From contig NZ_VZZJ01000033.1 in assembly GCF_008806345.1 (NCBI RefSeq), positions 1 through 55,090 on the forward strand: DNA of 55,090 bases, read 5' to 3'. Positions within the stretch are counted from its first letter, which is position 1. Each line of letters begins with the position of its first letter. The notes under the pieces are model-generated. The model did no database searches. It saw only the letters and a program-made list of their open reading frames with translations, and was not told the DNA's origin. A program made the translations under genes and the position numbers. This DNA comes from Methylobacterium planeticum (GTDB lineage Bacteria; Pseudomonadota; Alphaproteobacteria; Rhizobiales; Beijerinckiaceae). Shown piece after piece: positions 33,614 to 42,545 of the stretch.

Positions 33614-34174
33614 ATGACCATGAAGACCCAGAAGCAGAAGATGCTGGCCGGTGAGCTCTACAACGCCGACGATCCGGAGCTTTCCGCCGACAACCGGCGC
33701 ATCTCCGAATGGCTCGACCGCTACAATGCGACGAACACCAGGACCCAGCCCGAGCGACAATCGCTCCTGGAGGAAGCCTTTGCCGGCGTCGGCGCGGGTT
33801 GCAACATCCGCCCGCCCTTCCACTGCGATTACGGCTACAACATCAGCCTCGGTCGCGGCGTGTTCCTCAATTTCAACTGCTGCATCCTCGATGTCGTCGC
33901 GGTCTCCATCGGAGACATGACGCAGATCGGTCCGGGCGTGCAGATCCTGACGGCCGACCACCCCCGCGACCCGGTCCAGCGCAGGCAGATGCTCGAGTTC
34001 GGCCGCCCGATCGCGATCGGCGCCAATGTCTGGATCGGCGGCGGAGCGTTGATCATGCCGGGTGTCACGATCGGGGACGACGCCATCATCGGCGCGGGCA
34101 GCGTGGTCACGCGCGACGTTCCGCCGGGCGGCATCGCCGTCGGCAACCCCGCGCGGCTGCGCGCACCCGCATAA
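33614..34174 (+). CDS. Maltose/NodL-type O-acetyltransferase
   Basis: A 186-residue hexapeptide-repeat acetyltransferase of the Maa/LacA/NodL group, which moves acetyl from acetyl-CoA to a sugar hydroxyl. Seen: the N-terminal Mac domain (KMLAGELYNADDPEL), PPFHCDYGYNISLGRGVFLN, the catalytic His in LTADHPRD, and the beta-helix IGANVWIGGGALIMPGVTIG ending AVGNPARL. ATG at 33614; a second in-frame ATG lies two codons later. Likely controlled by the divergent TetR gene. Confidence 0.85.
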   Translation: MTMKTQKQKMLAGELYNADDPELSADNRRISEWLDRYNATNTRTQPERQSLLEEAFAGVGAGCNIRPPFHCDYGYNISLGRGVFLNFNCCILDVVAVSIGDMTQIGPGVQILTADHPRDPVQRRQMLEFGRPIAIGANVWIGGGALIMPGVTIGDDAIIGAGSVVTRDVPPGGIAVGNPARLRAPA

Positions 34175-34438
34175 TCGCGGTGCGATCGAGAGGTCGGACG
34201 GCGCGGCGGCCCGGCGGGCAATGGCATATCCGGCCTCGGCCTTCGCGGCGGCATCGCACCGCTCACGCGCCGCTTCGGCCCGATACGTCACTGCGGACAG
34301 ATTAACGGACGATCATCGTGCACATGAGCTTGGCGCATGGCAGACCGGTCGCGTTCCGCCGTTCCGGCCGGCCGCCGCATCGTCCATATTGCGATGCAGC
34401 AAAGCGGGCGTTCGGAGGCCCGCAGCGGAACTGGAACG

Positions 34439-34627
34439 ATGGCCCACACCCTCAAGATCGGCAGCCTCCCGCACGCGGCACAGGCCAAGGCGTCGGAGAG
34501 CCAATCCTCGCGGACGCGTGCGAATCTCGTGACGAAATTCGCCGCGGCGCTCCGGCGTGGCGGCGAAGCGCGCTACGCCCTGCAGCTCGACCTGATCGAG
34601 CGCACCGGGCGCGCCGGCGTCGTCTGA
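34439..34627 (+). CDS. Small hypothetical basic protein
   Basis: A 62-residue frame from the ATG at 34439 with a helical, basic C-terminal half (TRANLVTKFAAALRRGGEAR, then YALQLDLIERTGRAGVV). Composition is protein-like; the ribosome site (GGAAC) is weak. Family not recognised. Its end is followed directly by a hairpin shared with the converging TRAP operon. Confidence 0.4.
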   Translation: MAHTLKIGSLPHAAQAKASESQSSRTRANLVTKFAAALRRGGEARYALQLDLIERTGRAGVV

Positions 34628-34630
34628 GGC

Positions 34631-34665
34631 GGCCCGGCCCTCGGTCAAGCCGGCACGGCCGGGCC
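34631..34665 (+). terminator. Hairpin after the small gene
   Basis: Perfect arms GGCCCGGCC (34631-34639) and GGCCGGGCC (34657-34665) with a 17-base loop, a few bases after the stop codon at 34627. There is no U-run. Confidence 0.5.
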
Positions 34666-34675
34666 TCGATCGACG

Positions 34676-34702
34676 CGCGGACGCGGCAGGGTCGCGTCCG
34701 CG
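34676..34702 (-). terminator. Terminator hairpin of the TRAP/transketolase operon
   Basis: A perfect 10-bp stem, CGCGGACGCG (34676-34685) with CGCGTCCGCG (34693-34702), around a seven-base loop, beginning six bases after the DctQM stop codon. It lacks a U-run on either strand, as is common in high-GC alphaproteobacteria. Confidence 0.6.
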
Positions 34703-34708
34703 TGGCGA

Positions 34709-36586
34709 TCAGAGGAAGCCGATCGAGAACCAGGGTACCAGGATGATCACGGCGAGGCCCACGAGCAGCGCCACGATGTAGCCGACGATCGGCTTCATCC
34801 CGGCATCCGGATGGATGCGGCTGATCGCGCAGGCCGCGTAGTAGCCGACGCCGAAGGGCGGCGCGAACAGGCCGACCCCCATCGCGAGGATCACCACCAT
34901 GGCGTAGTGCACTTCGTGCACGCCGACCGTGCGGGCGATCGGGAAGAGCAGCGGCCCGAACAGCACGATGGCGGGGATCCCCTCCAGCACCGATCCCAGC
35001 ACGATGAAGGCCAGGGCCGAGACGACGAGGAAGCCGAGGGCGCCGCCGGGCAGGCTCGTCATGATCACCGCGAGGGTCTGCGAGAAGCCGGACTGGGTGA
35101 GGGCCCAGGCCATGCCGGTCGCCGCCCCGATGATCAGCAGGATGGCCCCCGACAGGGTCGCGGTCGTCACCAGCATCGGGTAGAGCCGGCGCAGGTCGAA
35201 CTGCCGGTAGATCAGCAGGCCGGCGAGGACGGCGTAGACGATGCCGATCGTCGAGACCTCCGTCGCGGTGGCCACGCCCTCGACCACGGCGATCCGGATC
35301 AGGAAGGGCAGCGCGAGCGCGGGCAACGCGATCACGAGGGTCCGGGCGATCACCCGGCCGGAGGGGCGGGGCACGTGCCGCAGATCCTCGCGGCGATAGC
35401 GCCACCAGACCAGGCTGCACAGGGTCACGGCCAGGACGAGCCCCGGCAGCAGCCCGCCGGTGAACAGGGCGGTGATCGACACGCCCGTGACCGACCCGAT
35501 GGTGATCAGCACGATCGAGGGCGGGATGGTCTCAGTCTGGGCGCCGGTGGCGGCAAGCAGCGCCACGAGGTCGCCCTCCTTGGCGCCCCGCGCCTTCATC
35601 TCGGGAAACAGCACGGGGGCCACCGCGGCCATGTCGGCGGCCTTCGAGCCGGAGATGCCCGAGACGAGGTACATCGCGCCGACCAGCACGTAGTGCAGGC
35701 CGCCGCGGACGTGACCGAGGAGGCTCGCCAGGAAGCCCACCATGGCGCGCGCCATGCCGGTCATCTCGATCAGCAGCCCCAGGAACACGAAGAGCGGCAC
35801 CGCCAGCAGGATCAGGTGGCTCATGCCCTCGTCCATCCGGCCGACCACCACCATGGCGGGCGCGTTGGTCGTCAGCGTGATGTACGCGAAGGTGGCGAGC
35901 CCGAACGCGAAGGCGATCGGCACGCCGGAGAACACCAGGCTGCCGACGCCGAGGACGAAGAACAGGAACAGGTTGATGTTGCCGAGCCCCATCAGGACCG
36001 GCTGAAGCAGCACGAGCGCGCCCGCGACCGCCCCGCCGAGCGCGAGGGCGCCCACGGCGATGCGCCAATCGGCGGCCTCGAGCAGGCGGATCACCGCGAT
36101 CAGCAGCATCACGCCGAAGCCGACCGGCAGGGCGGCGGCCCGCCACGCGTTGGTCAGCTCGAGGGCGGGCGTCTGGACGAAGAGCTCGTCGCTCGCGAAC
36201 TCGTAGGCCGGCTCGAGGACGAGGGCCACGAAGATCAGGCCGGCCACCAGGGCGACGGTTTCCAGGAAGGCGCGCACCCGCGGCGAGGCCATGGCGACGA
36301 GCGCCGTCATGCGCATGTGCTCGGCACGCCGGAAGGCCGCCGCCGCTCCGAGCATGGCGAGCCACAGGAACAGGATCGAGGCGAGCTCGTCCGACCAGAC
36401 GATGGGCCGGTGGAACACGTAGCGGCTCACCACCCCGCTCAGGAGCACCACGATCTCCAGCACGACGAGGAGGGCCGCGGGCACCTCGACGAGGACGCCC
36501 AGGGCTCTGTCGAGGGTCTTCAGCCAGGAGCGGCCACCCCGGACGGGAGCCCCGGCGGCCGGTACTGCGGCGAATTCGAGTTGCAT
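34709..36586 (-). CDS. TRAP transporter permease, fused DctQ and DctM subunits
   Basis: Inner-membrane part of a sodium-driven TRAP importer, 625 aa. Residues about 20-165 are a four-helix DctQ small subunit (VSRYVFHRPIVWSDELASIL is typical). A linker helix follows, then residues about 200-625 are the DctM large subunit with about 12 helices (SGVPIAFAFGL, PLFVFLGLLIEMTGMARAM, SGISGSKAADMAAV, ATGAQTETIPPSIVLI). QM fusion is found in one TRAP branch. The ATG is preceded by TGAGGAGG, where the stop codon of dctP overlaps the ribosome site, so the two are translationally linked. Confidence 0.92.
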   Translation of the reverse strand: MQLEFAAVPAAGAPVRGGRSWLKTLDRALGVLVEVPAALLVVLEIVVLLSGVVSRYVFHRPIVWSDELASILFLWLAMLGAAAAFRRAEHMRMTALVAMASPRVRAFLETVALVAGLIFVALVLEPAYEFASDELFVQTPALELTNAWRAAALPVGFGVMLLIAVIRLLEAADWRIAVGALALGGAVAGALVLLQPVLMGLGNINLFLFFVLGVGSLVFSGVPIAFAFGLATFAYITLTTNAPAMVVVGRMDEGMSHLILLAVPLFVFLGLLIEMTGMARAMVGFLASLLGHVRGGLHYVLVGAMYLVSGISGSKAADMAAVAPVLFPEMKARGAKEGDLVALLAATGAQTETIPPSIVLITIGSVTGVSITALFTGGLLPGLVLAVTLCSLVWWRYRREDLRHVPRPSGRVIARTLVIALPALALPFLIRIAVVEGVATATEVSTIGIVYAVLAGLLIYRQFDLRRLYPMLVTTATLSGAILLIIGAATGMAWALTQSGFSQTLAVIMTSLPGGALGFLVVSALAFIVLGSVLEGIPAIVLFGPLLFPIARTVGVHEVHYAMVVILAMGVGLFAPPFGVGYYAACAISRIHPDAGMKPIVGYIVALLVGLAVIILVPWFSIGFL

Positions 36587-36596
36587 GGACGCCTCC

Positions 36597-37613
36597 TCAC
36601 GCGAGCTTGCCGGACACGGCTTCGAGGTGGCCCCAGGCGGCGTCGCCGTATTTGGCCTTCCAATCCTTGTAGAAGCTCGTCTTGCCGAGGGCGTCGCGGA
36701 AGGCCTCGCGGTCGACGTCGACGAAGGTGATGCCCTTCTCCGACATCGTGGTACGGAGCGAGCTGCTCAGCGCGACGATGTCGCGGCGCTGATCGTCCGC
36801 CGAGCGGTCGAGCTCGCGCGAGACGACGTCGCGCAGGTCCTGCGGCAGGCGCTGCCACGCCCGCTTGTTGCCGAGGATCCAGTATCCGTCCCAGACGTGG
36901 CCGGTCATGCTGCAGGATTTCTGCACCTCGTAGAGGCGCGTGGTGGCGATGATCGCCAGCGGGTTCTCCTGGCCCTCGACCACCTTCGTCTGCAGGGCGG
37001 AGTACAGCTCGTTGAAATTGATCGGCGCCGCGCCCGCGTCGAGCGCCTTGAAGAGTGAGGTCAGCATCGGGGCCGGGGGGACCCGGATCTTGAACCCCTT
37101 GAGGTCGGCGGGGGTGCGGATCTCGCGCGTCGAGGAGGTGATCTGCCGGAAGCCGTTGTCCCAGACCTTCGAGACGGTGAGGATCGGGGTCTTGGCGATC
37201 TCCCCGCGCACGTAGGTGCCGAGGTCGCCATCCATGGCGGACCAGACCGCGTCGTAGTCCTTGAAGGCGAACCCGGTGTTGGGAAGGCTCGCGGCCGGCA
37301 CGTAGGTCGCGAGGATCGAGGTCGCGAGGTTGAAGAACTCCACGCTGCCGTTGCGGACCTGGGCCAGGAGGTCCGTGTCCGAACCGAGCTGGTTGGCCGG
37401 GAAGAGCCGGATCTCCAATCGCCCGCCCGTCGCCTCGCGGATGCGGTCGAGGGCCTGCTGAGCCCGCAGGTTGATCGGATGGGTCGGATCCTGGCCCGTC
37501 GCGAGCTTGTAGGAGAACTCGGCCGCGGAACCGCGGCGGCTGAGGATGCCGCAGAGGGGCACGGCGGCGGCACCGGCCAGGAGGGTTCGGCGGCTGAGAT
37601 TCGTGTCGCGCAT
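36597..37613 (-). CDS. dctP: TRAP transporter solute-binding protein (DctP)
   Basis: Periplasmic substrate-binding protein, 338 aa. The N-terminus LSRRTLLAG (RR at 8-9) followed by AAAVPLCGIL and cleavage near GSAAEF suggests export by the Tat route. Seen: the family blocks FSYKLATGQDPTHPINL, GGRLEIRLFPANQLGSD, the ligand-binding Arg region KGFKIRVPPAPM, and the hinge Asn area NFNELYSALQTKVVEGQENP. GGGAGA lies six bases before the ATG. It binds an organic acid or sugar acid and delivers it to the fused permease; the operon suggests a hydroxy- or keto-sugar derivative. Confidence 0.92.
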   Translation of the reverse strand: MRDTNLSRRTLLAGAAAVPLCGILSRRGSAAEFSYKLATGQDPTHPINLRAQQALDRIREATGGRLEIRLFPANQLGSDTDLLAQVRNGSVEFFNLATSILATYVPAASLPNTGFAFKDYDAVWSAMDGDLGTYVRGEIAKTPILTVSKVWDNGFRQITSSTREIRTPADLKGFKIRVPPAPMLTSLFKALDAGAAPINFNELYSALQTKVVEGQENPLAIIATTRLYEVQKSCSMTGHVWDGYWILGNKRAWQRLPQDLRDVVSRELDRSADDQRRDIVALSSSLRTTMSEKGITFVDVDREAFRDALGKTSFYKDWKAKYGDAAWGHLEAVSGKLA

Positions 37614-37758
37614 GGTTTCTCTCCCTGATTGTCTCGACGCGTGACCCGATCCCGGCCGTTTTCGGTCTCGTGGATCCGGGCTGTTCTGGTTCGTGGCCTC
37701 GCCCCGCTTGCACCCGGTCGCCGCGAGGGCTTCGCCGGCATTCGCGAAGATCGCGTTC

Positions 37759-38706
37759 CTACCCGGGCACTCCCGATCCGTCGGCGCGCACCGCGTCCCG
37801 CACGGGGGGCGCCCCGTTGAGGGCGCGGTAGGCGCGCACGACCTGGCTGTCGTCGCAGGCCCCGTCCCCGCGACCCGAGGTCGCGAGGAAGAGCTGGTGG
37901 GCGAGCGCGGCGAGCGGCAGCGCCGCCTTCGCCCCGCGGCCGGCCTCCAGCACGATGCCGAGATCCTTGACGAAGATGTCGACGGCGCTCGTGACCGGCG
38001 GCTCGGCCTCCAGCATCCGGGGACCGCGGTCGCGCAGCATCCAGCTCGACGCCGAGGAGCCGGACAGGATCTCCAGCATCGCCCCGCGGTCGACGCCGAC
38101 ACGCTCGGCGAGGCTCAGAGCCTCGGCGCTGGCGGCGATGTGGACCCCGCACAGGAGCTGGTTGACCGCCTTCGCGGTCGCGCCCTGGCCGGGCCGGCTG
38201 CCGACATGGAAGACCTTGTCGCCGAGGGCGTCGAGGATGGGACGGACCGCCGCGAGGGTCTCGGCGGGGGCAGCCGCCATGATGGTGAGCCGTGCCGCCT
38301 CCGCCCCGACGACGCCCCCGGAGACGGGCGCATCGACGAAGCGCCGGCCCGCCCGCTCCACGTGGCCGGCCAGGGCCTCGACCGCCGCCGGCGGGCAGGT
38401 CGCCATCAGGATCACGACCGCGTCCGGCGCGAGAGCCGCGAGCGCGCCGTCCCGGAGCAGGGCCGTCTCGGCCTGCTCCGCGTTGACGACCATCAGGACG
38501 ATCGCTTCGGCGCCTCTCGCCGCCGCCGGGAGCGACCCGGGGGTCTCCGCACCGGTTGCGGCGAGGGCGGCGCGCGCCTCCGGCCGCAGGTCGTGGCCGC
38601 GCACCGGAAAGCCCGCGGCGACGAGATGGCGCGCCATCGGCAGCCCCATCGAGCCGAGCCCCACGAAGGCGACGCCCGGGCGGTGCGTGCGCGCGCTCAG
38701 AGCCAT
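37759..38706 (-). CDS. NAD(P)-dependent beta-hydroxyacid dehydrogenase (L-threonate dehydrogenase-like)
   Basis: Member of the 3-hydroxyisobutyrate dehydrogenase family, 315 aa. The Rossmann motif is VGLGSMG (15-21), the substrate loop DAPVSGG (125-131) and the catalytic lysine K179 in GATAKAVNQLL. The family oxidises a beta-hydroxyacid with NAD+ or NADP+; the general look is closest to LtnD (L-threonate) or 2-hydroxy-3-oxopropionate reductase types. It overlaps the transketolase C-subunit gene by ten bases, so it is co-transcribed, and lies before the transporter genes. Confidence 0.85.
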   Translation of the reverse strand: MALSARTHRPGVAFVGLGSMGLPMARHLVAAGFPVRGHDLRPEARAALAATGAETPGSLPAAARGAEAIVLMVVNAEQAETALLRDGALAALAPDAVVILMATCPPAAVEALAGHVERAGRRFVDAPVSGGVVGAEAARLTIMAAAPAETLAAVRPILDALGDKVFHVGSRPGQGATAKAVNQLLCGVHIAASAEALSLAERVGVDRGAMLEILSGSSASSWMLRDRGPRMLEAEPPVTSAVDIFVKDLGIVLEAGRGAKAALPLAALAHQLFLATSGRGDGACDDSQVVRAYRALNGAPPVRDAVRADGSGVPG

Positions 38707-39722
38707 TCCCGGAGCCTTCGCGCCATGGCCTCCGTCGAGATCCCATACCGGTCGTGCAGGGTCGGCAGGGCGCCGGCGTCGAGGAACTCGTCGGGCAGGC
38801 CGACCTGCCGGAAGCCCGGAGGCACGGTCCCGTTCCGAAGAAGCAGGCCGGCCACGGCTTCGCCGAGGCCACCGATGACCGAGTGGTTCTCGGCCACCAC
38901 CACGAGACGGCCGCCGCGGCCGGCCTCCCGCAGGATCGTGGCCTCGTCGAGGGGCTTGATCGTCGGCACATGCAGGACCGCCACGTCGACGCGGTCCTCC
39001 TCGAGGGCCTGCGCGACCTCGAGGGCCCGCATCGTCATCAACCCGGTGGAGATGATCAGCACGTCGCGGCCGTCGCGGATGGTCTTCGCCTTGCCGAGCT
39101 CGAATGTGTAGCCGTACTCATCGAGGACAAGGGGCACGTTCCCGCGCAGGAGCCGCAGGTAGACCGGCCCCTGATGCGCGACCATGGCCGGAACCACCTG
39201 CTCGATCTCGTGCGCGTCGCAGGCATCGATGATCGTCAGGTTGGGCATGCCGCGGAAGATCGCCACGTCCTCGGTCGCCTGGTGGCTCGGACCGTAGCCC
39301 GTCGTCAGGCCCGGCAGGGCGCAGGCGATCTTGACGTTGAGGTTCTCCTCCGCGATCGCGAGGCAGATGAAGTCGTAGGCCCGCCTCGCCGCGAACACCG
39401 CGTAGGTGGTCGCGAAGGGAACGAACCCCTCCCGCGCCAGGCCGGCGGCCGCGCTCATCAGGAGCTGCTCGGCCATCCCCATCTGGTAGAACCGGTCGGG
39501 ATGCGCCTGCGCGAAGATGTGCAGGTCGGTGTACTTGCTCAGGTCGGCGCTCAGCCCGACGATATCGGGACGGGTCTGAGCAAGGCTGGCCAGGGCATGG
39601 CCAAAGGGCGCCGACTTGGTGCGCTGGCCGGGAGCCGCCAGCGAGGCGATCATCGCCGAGGTTTTCGGGCCGGCCCCCGTCCCCTCCGGACGGACAGGTC
39701 TCTCGTACTTCGAACGCCTCAT
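38697..39722 (-). CDS. Transketolase C-terminal subunit
   Basis: Pyrimidine-binding and C-terminal domains of a split transketolase, 341 aa. Seen: the catalytic Glu E85 in GMAEQLLMSAAAGLA, the TPP pyrimidine-domain block FVPFATTYAVFAARRAYDFI, TTGYGPSHQATEDVAIFRGM and the C-terminal domain ISTGLMTMRALEVAQAL. It should pair with the preceding N-subunit to form a thiamine diphosphate enzyme that transfers two-carbon units. Its ATG shares the ATGA overlap (39719-39722) with the N-subunit stop. Confidence 0.92.
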   Translation of the reverse strand: MRRSKYERPVRPEGTGAGPKTSAMIASLAAPGQRTKSAPFGHALASLAQTRPDIVGLSADLSKYTDLHIFAQAHPDRFYQMGMAEQLLMSAAAGLAREGFVPFATTYAVFAARRAYDFICLAIAEENLNVKIACALPGLTTGYGPSHQATEDVAIFRGMPNLTIIDACDAHEIEQVVPAMVAHQGPVYLRLLRGNVPLVLDEYGYTFELGKAKTIRDGRDVLIISTGLMTMRALEVAQALEEDRVDVAVLHVPTIKPLDEATILREAGRGGRLVVVAENHSVIGGLGEAVAGLLLRNGTVPPGFRQVGLPDEFLDAGALPTLHDRYGISTEAMARRLREWL

Positions 39723-40579
39723 TGCACCCTCCCCTCGTCCAGAACCGTCAGAGCCTCGCGCCACTCGGCTGCCTCGACGCGAAGGAAGTGATTGCGCTCG
39801 CGCTCCTCGAGGAACGGCACCCCCTTGGCCATCTTGGTGTCGCAGATCACGATGCGGGGGCACTGCCCCTCGTGGTTGCGGGCGGCATCGAAGGCCGCGA
39901 CCAGGGCCTCGAGGTCGTTGCCGTCGACGCGCTGGACGAACCAGCCGAAGGCCTCGAATTTCGGCGCCAGCGGCTCGAAGTTGAGGACGCCGCGCGAGGG
40001 GCCGTCGGCCTGCATGCCGTTGACGTCGACGATGCCGATCAGGTTGTCGAGCTTGAACGCCGAGGCCGACATGGCGGCCTCCCAGGTCGAGCCCTCGTCG
40101 AGCTCGCCGTCGGAGAACAGGTTGTAGACGAAGGACTTGGCGCCCTTGCGCTTGAGCCCGAGGGCCCTGCCGACCGCGATCCCGAGGCCGTGGCCGAGCG
40201 ATCCCCCGGTGATCTCCATGCCGGGCGTGTAGGCGGCCATGCCGGACATCGGCAGGCGGCTGTCGTCGCCGCCATAGCTCGTCAGCTCGTCCTCGGGGAT
40301 GATCCCGGCCTCGATCAACGCGGCGTAGAGCGCGATGGCGTAGTGCCCGATCGAGAGCAGGAACCGGTCGCGCCCCTCCCATTCCGGATCCTCGGGGCGG
40401 TAGGTCAGGGCGTGGAAGTAGCTGACCGCGAGAACGTCCGCGATGCCGAGCGCCTGCGCGATGTAGCCCTGGCCCTGGACCTCGCCCATCAGCAGGGCGT
40501 GGCGGCGGATCCGGTAGGCTCGGTCAGCCAGGGAGACGTTCGACCGCTCCCGCGGCCGCAATTCCTGGTGGGTCTGCAT
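39719..40579 (-). CDS. Transketolase N-terminal subunit
   Basis: TPP-binding domain of a split transketolase, 286 aa. Seen: H79 in SIGHYAIALYAALIEAG, H130 in GGSLGHGLG, and the TPP/Mg motif beginning SDGELDEGSTWEA and ending N187. The usual GDG is SDG here, as in other members of the split subfamily. It forms the active enzyme with the overlapping C-subunit. Split transketolases serve sugar catabolic pathways such as that of apiose in other bacteria, so this one is probably pathway-specific rather than the housekeeping enzyme. Confidence 0.92.
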   Translation of the reverse strand: MQTHQELRPRERSNVSLADRAYRIRRHALLMGEVQGQGYIAQALGIADVLAVSYFHALTYRPEDPEWEGRDRFLLSIGHYAIALYAALIEAGIIPEDELTSYGGDDSRLPMSGMAAYTPGMEITGGSLGHGLGIAVGRALGLKRKGAKSFVYNLFSDGELDEGSTWEAAMSASAFKLDNLIGIVDVNGMQADGPSRGVLNFEPLAPKFEAFGWFVQRVDGNDLEALVAAFDAARNHEGQCPRIVICDTKMAKGVPFLEERERNHFLRVEAAEWREALTVLDEGRVQ

Positions 40580-40609
40580 GGTGTCGTCCTCCTCGTGAGC
40601 GCGATCCGT

Positions 40610-41359
40610 TCAGTGGATCAGCATGCCGCCGTTGACGTCGATCACCGCGCCGGTGACGTAGGCCGACAGGTCGCTGGCGAGGAAGAGGCAGGCCTTGGCC
40701 ACGTCGTCCGCCACGCCGAGACGCCCGAGCGGGATGCCCTTGGCGATCTCCGCCCGAAGTTCGTCCGTGAGCTTGCCGCCCGTGATGTCGGTCTGGATGA
40801 GGCCGGGCGTGACGGAGTTCACCCGGATGCCGTCCGCTCCGAGTTCGCGGGCCATCGCCTTCGCGAGACCGAGGACGCCGGCCTTGGCGGCGCTGTAATG
40901 CGGGCCTCCGAAGATGCCTCCGCCGCGCTGGGCCGAGACGGAGGACATGCACACGATCGAGCCGGAGCGCTGCGCACGCATCGCCGGGATCACCGCCTGG
41001 CTCATGTAGAGGGTACCGCGTAGGCTCACGTCGGTGACGGCCTCGTAATGGGCCGCCTCGATCTCCATCAGCTTCAGGGGCTGCGTGATGCCGGCGTTGT
41101 TCACGAGGACGTCGACACGCCCGAGATGCCCGAGCACCTCCTCGGCCGCGGCCCGGCAGGCCGCCTTGTCGGTGACGTCGCAGGCGAGGCCGAGATGGCC
41201 GGCCCCGAGGTCGCGGGCGGCCGCCTCCGCCTGACCGACGTCCAGATCGAGGATGACCACGCGGCCGCCCTGTTCGGCGAACGACCGCGCCGTTGCCTTG
41301 CCGATGCCGCGCGCGGAGGCCGCGCCGGTGATCACACAGATTCTGTCCTTCAGAAGCAT
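40610..41359 (-). CDS. Short-chain dehydrogenase/reductase
   Basis: Classical SDR oxidoreductase, 249 aa from the ATG at 41359 (GGGAGA five bases upstream). Cofactor motif TGAASARGIG (11-20), D61 in CDVTD, NNAG (87-90), S140 and Y155-x3-K159 are all present; an acidic residue (D38/D40) after strand 2 suggests NAD+. The C-terminus LFLASDLSAYVTGAVIDVNG is typical. First gene of the catabolic operon; it probably oxidises the imported polyol or sugar acid to a ketone for the transketolase. Confidence 0.9.
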   Translation of the reverse strand: MLLKDRICVITGAASARGIGKATARSFAEQGGRVVILDLDVGQAEAAARDLGAGHLGLACDVTDKAACRAAAEEVLGHLGRVDVLVNNAGITQPLKLMEIEAAHYEAVTDVSLRGTLYMSQAVIPAMRAQRSGSIVCMSSVSAQRGGGIFGGPHYSAAKAGVLGLAKAMARELGADGIRVNSVTPGLIQTDITGGKLTDELRAEIAKGIPLGRLGVADDVAKACLFLASDLSAYVTGAVIDVNGGMLIH

Positions 41360-41589
41360 GGCTGTCTCCCTGCGGCCCGCGGCGCATGGCCGTTCCGGGA
41401 TTCCGCTCAATCCGAGATGGGAGATTCGGCTCAGGCGCCGGGCGCTGCCTCAGCCCCGGCGTGATGCCCCTTCAACCGTCCGCGAACAGGCCAGGGGCCG
41501 GGCGGGGGTCGGGTCGTTTCCTCTCATCTCGTTGCCCGGGAAGGTGCCGCGTTCTCGCCATGCGGGCAAACGCGCATATTTCAGAGGTC

Positions 41590-41606
41590 GATGAATCCGA
41601 TTCATC
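41590..41606. promoter_or_regulatory. Candidate LysR operator upstream of the catabolic operon
   Basis: GATGAATCCGATTCATC is a perfect 7-3-7 inverted repeat and contains AT-N11-AT, the LysR-type box. It lies between the LysR stop codon and the first operon gene, about 230 bases before the SDR start. Confidence 0.5.
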
Positions 41607-41648
41607 TCGCGCCCAGATTTTTCGCGCCTCGGGCGAGACTCGATGAAT

Positions 41649-42545
41649 TCACGCAATCTCGGCGGGAAGATCCGTGCCGAGCTCCGCCGCGAGCCAGCGC
41701 GCGAAGACGCGCAGCGGCATCCGCCGCCGGGCCACCGCCGGGAAGACCAGGTGATGACCGTTGTAGCGCACGTTCGTGGCGCGGTCCGCCAGCGGCGCGA
41801 CCAGCCGGCCGCTCGCCAGTTCGCGCTCCGCCAGCAGGGTCGATTCCAACGCGACGCCGAGGCCGTCCGCCGCCGCCGAGATCGCCAGGAAGCTGCGATC
41901 GAACCGGAGCCCGGCCAGGGGCGCGGCGGGCAGGTTGTTGCGCTCGAACCAGAGCGGCCATCGCACGAGCTTGTTGTCGCTCTGGATCAGCGCGTGCTCG
42001 AACAGATCCGCCGGCGCCTTGATGCGCGCCGCACGCTCCGGATTGCACAGCGGGGTGACGGTCTCATGCCCCAGCGGCATGACGATGAGCCCCTCGCCGC
42101 GCGGCGGCCCGTAGACGATGTCGGCGTCGAACTCGTCGGTGATGAACCGCGCGTAATCCATGCCGGCGGCCAGTCTCACCTCGACGCCCGGATGCTCGGC
42201 GAAGAAGCGGGTGAGTTTCGGCGTCAGCCATTGCGCCGCAAAGCTCGGCGCGCAGTGAAGCCGCAGGAGCTGGGGCGCTCGGGTCGCGACGAGATCGAAG
42301 CCCCGGCTCATCTCCTCGAAGGCCCGGCTGACATGATCGAGCAGCGCCTCGCCGGCCGCGGTCAGGCCGATCCTGTTGCCCTCGCGCTCGAACAGGGCGA
42401 CGCCGAGGGCCTGTTCGAGCTTGCGCACGGCGTGACTGACGGCGCTTGCCGTCAGGTTCAGCTCACTCGCAGCCGCCTTGAACGAGCGCCGCCGTGCTGC
42501 GGCCTCGAACGTGCGGACGGCGGAGAGCGGAACGGGTGGGCGCAT
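41649..42545 (-). CDS. LysR-family transcriptional regulator (GcvA-like)
   Basis: A 298-residue LysR activator. N-terminal winged HTH: LSAVRTFEAAARRRSFKAAA, SELNLTASAVSHAVRKLEQA, LGVALFERE. The substrate-binding domain follows (RLHCAPSFAAQWLTPKLTRF), with the GcvA-like order. ATG at 42545. It is on the same strand and directly upstream of the SDR/transketolase/TRAP genes, so it is the obvious regulator of that operon, responding to a pathway metabolite. The frame is open far upstream but there it is not protein-like. Confidence 0.88.
   Translation of the reverse strand: MRPPVPLSAVRTFEAAARRRSFKAAASELNLTASAVSHAVRKLEQALGVALFEREGNRIGLTAAGEALLDHVSRAFEEMSRGFDLVATRAPQLLRLHCAPSFAAQWLTPKLTRFFAEHPGVEVRLAAGMDYARFITDEFDADIVYGPPRGEGLIVMPLGHETVTPLCNPERAARIKAPADLFEHALIQSDNKLVRWPLWFERNNLPAAPLAGLRFDRSFLAISAAADGLGVALESTLLAERELASGRLVAPLADRATNVRYNGHHLVFPAVARRRMPLRVFARWLAAELGTDLPAEIA

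Noticed and set aside
34811..36730. A long plus-strand frame opposite the TRAP permease
   Set aside because: His/Asp/Gln-rich product typical of the antisense of membrane-protein genes.
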